Below are positions 46,301 through 55,120 of a stretch of 64,000 nucleotides of DNA, piece by piece. The stretch covers positions 5,078,087-5,142,086 of the forward strand of contig RPFO01000072.1 of NCBI GenBank assembly GCA_009746045.1, given 5' to 3'. The notes beneath the pieces are model-generated. The model made no database searches and was not told where the DNA came from. It saw only the letters and a program-made list of their open reading frames with translations. A program made the translations under genes and the position numbers. The DNA is from Mesostigma viride. Lineage: Eukaryota > Streptophyta > Mesostigmatophyceae > Mesostigmatales > Mesostigmataceae. Position 1 is the stretch's first letter, and every line of letters begins with the position of its first letter.

Positions 46301-47233
46301 GCTGATTGCTGTCACCCGCCAACCCTACAGCACCCCTTGCAGCCACCCACGCAACCATCCTTGTAGCCACCCACTGACACGCACACAGCCAAACATGTAG
46401 CTGTGGGAAATTGACACATGCTGACCCCATAACCACAGTTGAGAGCCACAATATTCTGTACCACAGGTTAGAGGACCGCAAAACTTTGCAGCCCACCTGC
46501 TTCTTCGGCCTTTTAATATATCACATGAACAAAACAACACTCGGTAGCCCCTGGTCAAGGGGTGAGACAGCCACCGTTTTAAAGCGCAAGACCTTGCATC
46601 CCAGCTTTTCCTTCAGCCTTCACATCCATCAACACAAACGTAGCCCCTGATCGCAATTGAACCAGCAACTCACAACTTGTACTTTATAATATGACATACC
46701 TGTGCCTTGCCACCCAGCTCTCTACAGCCTTAGACTTGAACCAAAGGCCTGAACCAAACAAAATAGGTACGTCCATAGCCCCTGACCACAGTTTACAAAA
46801 CTTACAATAAAATATGAAATACCCTACCTTGCAGCCCAGTTTCTTCTTCAGGCTCAAGCTGAGCGGCTTGCGAGCCACAGGCGTGCTGGACCCTGCAACT
46901 CCTCCCTGGCCACTCGCCACCTGGCCATTTCCCCCGCCGCTCCTCTTTGTTCCCCGCCTTTCCCCTCTCCCTCCTCCTCCTGCTCCTTCCTCTTCCTCTT
47001 CCTCTTCCCCTTCGCTCCCCTCTTCCTCTACATCTGTATCCGCCTCCCCCCCCCCTCTCCCCCTCCTCCTCCTCCTCCTCCTCCTCTTCCTCTCCCTGGT
47101 CGTCCGCCCTCCCCGCCCCCTCCCTCTCCCGTGCGTCCTCTACCCCTGTGTCTGTGTCAAAGTCCTCCCCTTCATCTGAGCTCTCCGACTCGGAAAAGTC
47201 ACTTTCCGCCTCACGAAGGCACACCCGGGGCAC
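33991..47233 (-). CDS. DDB2: DNA damage-binding protein 2 (plant-type DDB2, zinc knuckle + WD40 propeller)
   Basis: DDB2 is the UV-damage recognition subunit of the nuclear UV-DDB / CUL4-DDB1 ubiquitin ligase in global-genome nucleotide excision repair. Exons (minus): 47233-46828, 46043-45953, 45185-44905, 44513-44428, 43299-43230, 42226-42075, 41777-41639, 41151-40978, 40309-40261, 38869-38763, 38396-38312, 36669-36558, 35178-35091, 34197-33991. All joins keep phase. The order is: acidic Glu-rich N-terminus; zinc knuckle '[13 protein letters not shown]...[20 protein letters not shown]'; seven WD-like blades including '[11 protein letters not shown]', '[17 protein letters not shown]', '[11 protein letters not shown]', 'CQDNRLRVWD', '[13 protein letters not shown]' and '[10 protein letters not shown]'; then a Lys/Asp-rich tail. 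About 680 residues without the first exon, longer than plant homologues because of the N-terminus. Odd points: one frame break in a G run (47046-47055), one GC-AG intron, and Ser for Trp in the WDxR position. Confidence 0.95.
34655..34690 (+). repeat. Diverged solo LINE-like tail
   Basis: 'tgagggtttatgcccacgcg' followed by 'acgcaatcgca' resembles the LINE tail with several substitutions. Related diverged tails: 34903-34945, 36409-36445 and, in reverse, about 42893-42940. All lie in or near DDB2 introns. Confidence 0.5.
35105..35106 (-). other. Donor choice in penultimate DDB2 exon region
   Basis: The exon beginning at 35178 encodes '[11 protein letters not shown]' and is taken to end at 35091 (GAG|GTGGGT), which joins in phase to the last exon at 34197. 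This point merely lies within that exon; the donor was chosen because it keeps the frame to the terminal Lys/Asp-rich exon. Confidence 0.5.
35256..36213. repeat. Stepwise-changing pentanucleotide super-array
   Basis: Reading plus: CCCAA x~24, CCCAG x3-4, CCCGG x~17, then CCCCG (with occasional CCCG and CCGCC variants) to ~35940, a short mixed zone, CCCGA x~11, then CCAAA x~29. Neighbouring blocks mostly differ by one base. The array fills most of the intron between DDB2 exons 36669-36558 and 35178-35091. On the coding strand it is G-rich. Open frames of 327-388 codons through it are artefacts. Confidence 0.97.
37763..38230 (-). repeat. Echoes of the 3' end of DDB2 exon 38396-38312
   Basis: On the plus strand the exon end reads 'gatatccaccgggtgcag'; diverged copies are 'gatacatccactgggtgca' (38210-38228) and 'gatgtccaccaagtgctc' (37773-37790). 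Both lie in the downstream intron. The second one is weak. Confidence 0.5.
37911..38103 (+). mobile_element. tRNA-like SINE, copy A
   Basis: About 190 bp containing an A-box-like 'tagcttgggatg' (37941) and a B-box 'gttcgaatcc' (~38012), followed by a shared 3' body ending 'gttgctagccttgaca'. It matches copies at 62995-63152 and 63557-63768. It lies in a DDB2 intron, antisense to the gene. A complete cloverleaf does not form, so it is called a tRNA-derived SINE rather than a tRNA gene. Confidence 0.7.
38476..38520 (-). repeat. Echo of the acceptor and 5' end of DDB2 exon 38396-38312
   Basis: 'caatagcaaacagatccttg' + 'ttggcgtcctgg' (38481-38512) is a ~90% copy of the exon start and acceptor 'cgatcgcaaacagatcctcg' + 'ttggggtcctgg' (38370-38401). 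It includes an intact CAG acceptor and lies about 110 bp upstream in gene orientation. Confidence 0.85.
39056..39480 (-). repeat. Three echoed acceptors upstream of DDB2 exon 38869-38763
   Basis: The exon start with acceptor (plus strand 'ctgtcccacactggtgcggg', 38860-38879) recurs as 'ctgccccacactggcgggtg' (39058), 'ctgccccacactgttggggg' (39298) and 'tatcccacatgggcgggtgg' (39458). The ~160-240-bp units also share 'aaggtggctgagtgtacaac'-type words. Confidence 0.75.
40324..40390. repeat. (CACAGGG)n heptanucleotide array
   Basis: About nine 7-base units directly upstream (gene orientation) of the acceptor of the 49-nt DDB2 exon 40309-40261, leaving only about 15 bases between array and acceptor. 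Confidence 0.9.
40806..40970. repeat. Four ~45-bp repeats in DDB2 intron
   Basis: Units of the form 'acaaacacgccacgagcgcg' + 'tgaggtgccagtac' recur four times immediately downstream of the donor of exon 41151-40978. Copies are diverged. Confidence 0.85.
41901..42074 (-). repeat. Multiple echoes of the donor of DDB2 exon 42226-42075
   Basis: The donor context, 'gtgcacat|gtgagctatttc' in gene sense, recurs in the following intron as plus-strand 'agctcacatgtgca' (41998-42011), 'agctcacacatgca' (41950-41963), 'gctcacatgta' (41931) and 'agctcacacatgcggc' (41901), with more decayed forms at 42026 and 42047. Confidence 0.8.
42765..42892. repeat. (GTAGTATATA)n-type array
   Basis: About 12 imperfect decamers in the DDB2 intron between exons 43299-43230 and 42226-42075, next to a diverged LINE-like tail. 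Confidence 0.9.
43090..43229 (-). repeat. Three echoes of the donor of DDB2 exon 43299-43230
   Basis: The exon end and donor (plus 'tgtcctcaccttcttcat', 43221) recur as 'tgtcctcacctctttcattc' (43173), 'tgtcctcacctctttcattt' (43129) and 'gccctcacctccttcattct' (43091), a 40-48-bp tandem repeat with a GTGAGG donor in every copy. Confidence 0.9.
43318..43350. repeat. (AAT)n microsatellite
   Basis: About ten ATA/AAT triplets begin ~18 bases upstream (gene orientation) of the acceptor of DDB2 exon 43299-43230. Confidence 0.9.
44385..44420 (-). repeat. Echo of the donor of DDB2 exon 44513-44428
   Basis: The exon end and donor (plus 'tctcacctcatgttgttgat', 44422) are copied 37 bases further on as 'tctcacctcatgttggcgat' (44385-44404) plus 'gaagcacggg'. 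Using the echo donor would change the transcript by 37 bases, which is out of frame. Confidence 0.85.
45821..45868 (-). repeat. Echo of the zinc-knuckle exon end in DDB2
   Basis: Plus 45832-45863 'gcttgcacaggtagcagggc' + 'cagttggggcag' copies the last ~32 coding bases of exon 46043-45953 ('gcttgcacaggtagcagggc' + 'cggttggggcag') with a GGGTGG donor-like sequence, 128 bases into the next intron. Confidence 0.9.
46828..47233 (-). other. Acidic N-terminal DDB2 exon with a homopolymer frame break
   Basis: The frame entering at 47233 reads '[21 protein letters not shown]' style acidic sequence; the frame needed at the exon end ('[20 protein letters not shown]') differs by one base. The switch falls at a run of ten G (plus-strand C, 47046-47055) inside a Glu-rich stretch. 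Nine G would make the exon open throughout. A sequencing or assembly length error in the run is the simplest explanation; a true frameshift or a small intron are alternatives. Confidence 0.8.
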
Positions 47234-48811
47234 CTGGGCGGCAGGTGAAGAGAAGAAGAAGAAAAGAGAGAGGCCAATTTATAGGGCCAGTGGTAGTGGA
47301 GCGGCAGGGAAGAACAGAGACCGAAGAAAGAAAGAGGGGCAGAGAGGGGCGTGATAGTGTGGGGTGATGGGGCAGGGGGCAGGGGGGCCATCTGGGTAGG
47401 CTCAGCTCACCCTGCCACGTATCATCTCAAAATAACAATGGAAAGAATAGCAGACAACCGTCAACATTTTGGTGACATGAGAGCAAGAGCACAGGTGCCA
47501 CACAGGACTTTCCCTTCTTCTCCCCTCACCCCCCACTCCACCACCTCCCCCTTCCTCGCAGCCACCAAGGCCCCACCAACCCACCCAACAGGAAAAAGTG
47601 GCAAGAAAACTCTATCTATGGAATGGCTCACATCATTCTGAATTGCTTTACAACTACGCTGAAGCAGTAATGCACTTCTCTACACAACATCCTGGAATCC
47701 CGCCCACTAATACAAGGGACGGATATGCTTGAACCAAGCAGAGGAACACTAACATGTGCCACAACCATGCTCCAAAACCTCGTGGTAGGCTAATTTTAAT
47801 AGCGCATTGCTAAGCCTTGACCTCATGCTTGTCCACTTGCATGAATTACAAAACCTTACATAAATAAACAGCATACTGATATGCGTGCAGTTCCAGCCCA
47901 CGTATATTCATAAGTCATACATCTCAGGGCGGCCACATTGTACCCACAGAGGCCAAAGCTTGAGAATGTAACCCTAACTACTCCGTTTGTGACAAATGTG
48001 ACCAGTTGCGGCGGGTCTAGCAGCTTCAACGAAGTTATCCCCGCGCATCATGGACATCAGAAGCAGGCAAAACTCACATTTCGTGACGAACGCCTTGACA
48101 TTCGCCGAAAAACGATTGCGGAATCTAAATGCAAAAAAGTTACCTACTCCCTCAACTTGTGGCGCGCAGCTCGAAAACAATATCTCTAACTCCGATGGCC
48201 AGCATCAGCTCACCAAATTTCTGCATGCCCTGGAAAGAATTCCAGCTTTATTACAGGGTGTCGCGCGGAAACGTGGGCAAGGTATCCTCACTACTTACTA
48301 AGTCGGTTTGTGCTGGGCGTGGTGGCCATCGTCGACGCTGGAGCTCGTGCCACGTATCCACCTCACCGCCGTGTTCAGGAATTTTGCTGTAGACACTAGA
48401 CAAAGCCCTGGCAAGCATACAAGCAGGAGCTCAAGCAGGACATTTCGCGGGAAACCTGAGAGCGCGGCGCGCCAGTTCCACGAGTGAGTGTGTAGACCGT
48501 AGAGTGTAGAATTGGTTTCCCGCGCAGCTTCCCGCGCAAAATTTCAGCCCGGGCAGCTACTGTACAGACCTACAGTAGGTGTTTTGCGCTTATCGACGTG
48601 CACGCAGCGTGCAGCGATTGCCTTTCGCGAAAAAGATCGTTGCGTGCATCGGTCGATCGGCGCAAATTTCGGAAGCATATGATGATTCCGTAACGCGCAT
48701 GCGTAAAAAAGTTCCTTCTCGGTTGCAGTGACGAATTGTAACAATTCCTTTCGTTTTCAATTCCGATCTTTTTCGTTGTTCCCATTAACCCATCATCGAC
48801 TGGCTGGTTAA
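47234..48811. promoter_or_regulatory. Divergent intergenic interval between DDB2 and the SYLF gene
   Basis: DDB2 is transcribed leftward and the SYLF gene rightward from 48812, so this interval should hold both promoters and the missing first DDB2 exon. The 48.4-48.8 kb part is rich in CG-containing words such as 'ttcccgcgcaaaatttcagc' and 'tttcgcgggaaa', reminiscent of E2F-type TTTSGCGC sites, but I cannot show binding. Confidence 0.4.
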
Positions 48812-51800
48812 ATGGCGACTAGCCTGGATGAGAAGCTGGCCAAGGAGGCACCTGTCGCCGGCCCTGCTCTGCTGTACGATGTCTACAAGGTGCTGGACAA
48901 CCTGGATCAAGTTCTTCAGGATGTGCCAGGGCGTGTAATCCGCGAGGTATGTATACCGTCCAAGGCTGCCTTGCTATGACTAATATGTGTGAGAACCAGC
49001 TCAGTGGCCGGACATGCACGGTTTGGATTTTGTTCTGGCGATGGCAGGATTGTTTCGACAAAGGGCGATGGCAGGGTAGTTGCTCTTTTTTTTTTTTTTT
49101 CCTTTACGTTGGCATACCTTGCGCAAAGTTTGGCTCTCGCAAAGTCGGCTTACGTACATTTAGTCGCCCGGAATTCACCTGAGATCGTTCAGCCAGTTCG
49201 GCTTCGGAAACTTCTCTTTGTTTCCGTCGCTTTAAGTATGGCTTCCACTGTTGGCGCTGCGTGATTGCTGCATAACGCTGCATAGCAATATATAGTACTG
49301 CATGTCTAATTCTGGCCAATGTCCACTCGACTGAACTAATTGTTGTGATTCGGGCTCTGCAGTCTGCGGGACTCTGCTTTCTTATCACGAGGAAAGCAGG
49401 AGCGGTCATCACGGGCATTAAGACAACCGGTAAGACTCATAATTGTGATTGATGTCTTAAGAACGGCGCACGTCTTGCCGAGTGCCGCGTGCTTTCTCGC
49501 AATCACGTGCAACGTGTCCTGCTGCGGACTGTGTTCTACCTGCATGGTTGATTCTGCAATCCCGATGGAGGAACTTTTTCTACAAGGTTCTGTGTGATGG
49601 GGTCGCAGATTTTGCTGTGCCTGTGTTATACGCCAGTTTGCTTTTTGTTTGGGGCGGGAGGGGGGGGGTCAAGATGCAGCCTTGTGCGGGGTTCTGGGTG
49701 GCAGGAGGATGAGGACATCTGCCTGTCGCTCTTCTACTGTACAGTTCTTTAAGATAACACGACTGCCTCCTTTACTACTACACTAACAGTGTTTTCAAAT
49801 TCCGTTACCTGCTGTCATAATCTGATCTCGTTGCTGCACGATGGCTGTGCTGCGGTTTCGCTTCTCTGAGACAGAAGACGGGACCAGTTCATTACGCGCC
49901 CAAAGCGCATCACACCTGCGGAAACAGGAACTTACCCTCCCTGGGTGATTTTACTATGCCGAACAATCTTATGAGCCATCCCGCTTCCTTCTCCTGCCAT
50001 GGATCGCATCTCTCGTATCCATCAGATTCCCCTCCTGATTGCCCCCCCCCCTCCCCGCGCCATTCCCCCCCCCCTCCCACCCCACCTTCTGCCCCACCAC
50101 TACCACCACAAAAAAAGGCTTCATCATCGCCCGACTGCCCGAGCAGCTGACGGCGCCGCAGAAGTGGTCGGCCCCCTGCGCGCTGACAGGTGGCGGCATG
50201 GGGCTGGGCCTGGAGGTCGGCGCGTCAGAGACTTACCACCTGTACACATTCGATGACCGCGACACGATTGAACGCTTTGCCTCGGGGCAGGTGGGCCGAC
50301 AACCGATACACTGCGATACTGTGTTATAGTTTCTACTATCCCTACATGTAAAGACCATACTATGGTCAAGTAGTACTTTTACACTACTATACTGTGGTAT
50401 AGTTTCTACTATACTATGGTAAAGTAGTACTTTTACACTATGATATGTGGTATAGTTTCTACTATACTATGGTAAAGTAGTACTTTTACACTACGATACT
50501 GTGGTATAGTTTCTACTATACTATGGTAAAGTAGTACTTTTACACTACGATACTGTGGTATAGTTTCTACTATACTATGGTGTAGTAGTACTTTTACACT
50601 ACTATACTGTGGTATAGTTTCTACTATACTATGGTAAAGTAGTACTTTTACACTACGATACTGTGGTATAGCTTCTACTATACTATGGTCAAGTAGTACT
50701 TTTACACTACTATACTGTGGTATAGTTTCTACTATACTATGGTAAAGTAGTACTTTTACACTACGATACTGTGGTATAGTTTCTACTATACTATGGTGTA
50801 GTAGTACTTTTACACTACGATACTGTGGTATAGTTTCTACTATACTATGGTAAAGTAGTACTTTTACACTACGATACTGTGGTATAGTTTCTACTATACT
50901 ATGGTGTAGTAGTACTTTTACACTACTATACTGTGGTATAGTTTCTACTACACTATGGTAAAGTAGTACTTTTACACTACGATACTGTGGTATAGCTTCT
51001 ACTATACTATGGTAAAGTAGTACTTTTACACTACTATACTGTGGTATAGTTTCTACTATACTATGGTAAAGTAGTACTTTTACACTACGATACTGTGGTA
51101 TAGTTTCTACTATACTATGGTGTAGTAGTACTTTTACACTACGATACTGTGGTATAGTTTCTACTATACTATGGTAAAGTAGTACTTTTACACTACGATA
51201 CTGTGGTATAGTTTCTACTATACTATGGTGTAGTAGTACTTTTACACTACGATACTGTGGTATAGTTTCTACTATACTATGGTAAAGTAGTACTTTTACA
51301 CTACGATACTGTGGTATAGTTTCTACTATACTATGGTGTAGTAGTACTTTTACACTACTATACTGTGGTATAGTTTCTACTACACTATGGTAAAGTAGTA
51401 CTTTTACACTACGATACTGTGGTATAGCTTCTACTATACTATGGTAAAGTAGTACTTTTACACTACTATACTGTGGTATAGTTTCTACTATACTATGGTA
51501 AAGTAGTACTTTTACACTACGATACTGTGGTATAGTTTCTACTATACTATGGTGTAGTAGTACTTTTACACTACTATACTGTGGTATAGTTTCTACTACA
51601 CTATGGTAAAGTAGTACTTTTACACTACGATACTGTGGTATAGTTTCTACTACACTATGGTAAAGTAGTACTTTTACACTACGATACTGTGGTATAGTTT
51701 CTACTATACTATGGTAAAGTAGTACTTTTACACTACGATACTGTGGTATTCCGTCCTCTGTGCTCCATAAACCAGGGATGCCATCATTGAGCGCTTTGCC

Positions 51801-54800
51801 TCGGGGCAGGTGGGCCTGAAGGAGGTATGCTGTAGTAGTTGTCCATCCTCGTCTTTTAAACACCCGCGACACGATTGAACGCTTTGCCTCGGGGCAGGTG
51901 GGCCTGAAGGAGGTATGCTGTAGTAGTTGTCCATCCTCGTCTTTTAAACACCCGCGACACGATTGAACGCTTTGCCTCGGGGCAGGTGGGCCTGAAGGAG
52001 GTATGCTGTAGTAGTTGTCCATCCTCGTCTTTTAAACACCCGTGACACGATTGAACGCTTTGCCTCGGGGCAGGTGGGCCTGAAGGAGGTATGCGGTAGT
52101 AGTCCATGTTTGTCTTTTAAACACCCGTGACACAATTGACGCTTCGCCTCGGTGCAGGTGGGCCTAAGGGAGGTATGCTGTAGTAGTAGTTGTCCATGTT
52201 TGTCTTTTAAACACCCGCGACACGATTGAGCGCTTCGCCTCGAAGCAGGTGGTCCTGAAGGAGGTATGGTGTAGTAATTGTCCATCCTTGTCTTTTAAAC
52301 ACCCATGATACGATTGAGCGCTTCGCCTCGGGGCAGGTGGGCCTGAAGGAGCTCTGTGAGGTTTGGAGCAGCGGCGACTGTCCCAGGGTGGCATTGCTCT
52401 GGTATTGTGTACATGATTGAAGATGTAGGCACACGTTTCTAGACCCCATTTTGAAATTAGGTTCAAATTGGCCTAGTACCCAACTGTAATCCTGAAATAT
52501 ATGGGACGTAGGCACACCTTTCGAGACTTATTTAAAACAAAGGGGCAGACCTACCTAGTACCCATTTTAAATCCTACATGATAGCATACATGAAGGTACG
52601 CGTTTTACCAAAGAGGTACTTCCATTTGCCACCAGAGAAGGGTGCCATTCTCTTGTCCAGGGCAGCACATCGCCCAGCTCTTAATGCCTCGACCAAGTAA
52701 CCAGCCTGGCGGCCGCTGGTTTGAAAGATTCTGGCTGGCCAGTTGTCCAAAGGTTGTCTACTGGCGGCTGTCACCCTAGGCACATGTTGATCAGCGGGGG
52801 GCGTTTTGACCGGGAAGTGGGGACTATGGGGATGAGGAGGGCAAGGGTGTAGGGAGCCTCATGCTGCGTGCATGCCTTTGTGAGATAGGTTTCAGGCGTG
52901 GGCTGATTGCGTGGAAGGCGGCGAGGTTGGGTGCCAGCGGAGCGCTTTCAGCCCTCTACATTTTACTTGCCCTCTCTTGATTGCGTTGGTTACTAAGCGA
53001 GAGAGGGTTCTGGAGCAATTATCTCCCGTTGGAGGCACGCGTGCCAGTGCAAGGGAACCCATGTGGCCTGGCTGGCCACGTCTCTGTTACTATTCGTGAA
53101 GCCAGAAAGGGACTTCTTCGTGAAGCCAGAGACGGCCTTTATTTGTGAAGCCAGAAAGGGAATTATTCGTGATTCCTTTTTATTCGTGAAGCCAGAAAGG
53201 GCTAGTATGTGAAGGCAGAGACGGCCTTAATTTGTGAAGCCAGAGAGGGCCTGTGGCCTCCCATCACAATGCATGTGGGCAAGAACAAGTGAAACCGGTT
53301 GATGAAGTCAAGAGGCCATCGCGCATTCATATGCCGCCAGAGGCCAGCGCCAGTTCATGCAGCCAAAAAGGGCGGTCGTCTCATAGTAGGTGGTCTCATG
53401 GTAGAGATGCGAGGTACCCCACGCGTATCCCTAACGAGGCCAGGGAGACGGGGGCGCCTGGCTGGGCTGACCTCGGGCTGGATAGGCCCATTGCCGGGCA
53501 AATGTGGTGGCATCAAGGCAAGCAAGTGTGCCCTATCTATGGAGGCTGCCCTATCTATGGTGCCCTGTCTATGGTGGTGCCCTATCGATGGTGTCCTATG
53601 TAGGGTGCCCTATGTGCAGTGCCGCCGGCGTAAGCACAGAGCCTTCTTATTGGGGGCATGTGTAAGAAAAGTGAGCGAAGGGAAGGGCGAGCCCTGAGGC
53701 GTCGGCGGGGCAGGTCGAGGTCATGTGCCGACAGGGTGCGGCGTCGACGGCCAGTTTGGGTGCGATTGTGGCACGTAAAAGGCGTTTGTCGAAGGCACGT
53801 CTGCGGAGCTCGCACATTGTCTGGATGGAGAGGGTGGCTACTGTGCAGGCTGGCGTTGCGCGGATCCCTCTCTTCCAGTTGTTCTGAAAACCTTGGTGTC
53901 TGTGTGCTGACCGGGATGAGCACCAGGCACCAGGAAGGACCGCTCTCGTTTCGCAGCGTTACATATGGAAACGTCGGCAAACTGGGCACTTCTGGATGCC
54001 AAGCATGGTGTCGGTATTCCTGGATAAGGATGGCGCCGGACAGGGTGTGGCAGACCGGGTTTGCATGGCAGCCGGCAGATAGTGCATGGACCCGCCAGCA
54101 AGGAACGCGGCAGATGTCGTCTGCACCCGTCCGGAGGGCAGAAGAATTGCGGCTTTCCTTATACTGCATCTTTCTTGTGCATTTGTCTTCGCATCTTTTT
54201 TCCCAGCACAGTTTTCCAAGATCTTGCAGTTTCTTTACCTTGCGATATACCTCCCATGGGGTTCCTTATACGGCATACTGCACAGTAACTGGTGCATATT
54301 TTTCCCTTCTTCAAGAAACGCATCCACCCCGTGTACTGTGGCTGCCCGCATCGTTACAGTGCACCCGTCCCTTCTGCGGTCAGCCTACTCAACCAGTTTG
54401 GTTGCCCCCCCCCCCCCCGCTCCCCCTTCCCCCCTTGCATCCCCCCCCCCCCCCCGGCACCCCCCCGGCACCCTTTCCCCCGCCCGCCCCCCCTTTTCCC
54501 CTCCACACCCTGCATGTCCTTGCCTCATTTTCTTTTTCTGCCAACTATCCATGAACTCGCCCCGGCCTTCGTTTCTCGTTTTCACCGACGACCCCTCACC
54601 GGCTGTAGGTTGAGATGGGCGCGTCGACGAGCTTGACCGCGGGGTCGAGCGGCGAAGAGGTCTCCTCCAAGATGCACGTGGGGAGCAAGGGCGTGGCCTA
54701 CACGCATGCCTACTCGTACGCAAAGGGCGCCCTGCTCGGCGCGTCGGTGACCACCGAGGTGCTGCGGGTGGACCGCGAGGCGAACCGAGAGTTCTTCGAG

Positions 54801-55089
54801 GACGAGTACGAGCCCAAGTATATACTGGGGGGGCAGGTGGGGGGGAGGGTCTCGGAGCAGCGGCCTCACTTGGCGCAGTTGTACAAGCGGCTGGAGGAGG
54901 CGGGGGACCGGCCCGAGGTCCCAAGGGGGGACGCGCCGGCGGAGGAGGCGACAAAAGGCTTGGGGGGGGATGTGACGGCCGCAGGGGAGGAGGAGGAGCT
55001 GCCGTACAACGTGGTGAGTGATGGGTGCGGACGTTGATTCGATGAGATTAAATATTGGTTTGTATGGCTTGGTGAGTGATGGTTGTGGA

Positions 55090-55120
<31 letters not shown>

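Noticed and set aside
48299-48329. First DDB2 exon (MATTPSTNRL, donor gtaagt)
   Set aside because: It leaves phase 1, whereas the exon at 47233 needs phase 0; joining them gives a stop within a few codons.
50433-52022. 529-codon minus-strand open frame (repeating VETIPQYRSVKVLLYHS)
   Set aside because: The 54-bp minisatellite unit is a multiple of three and happens to lack stops; the real gene runs on the plus strand and is spliced around it.
51775-52350. Extra tandem coding exons of the SYLF gene
   Set aside because: Units are 88 bp (out of frame), lack convincing acceptors, and the domain is complete without them.
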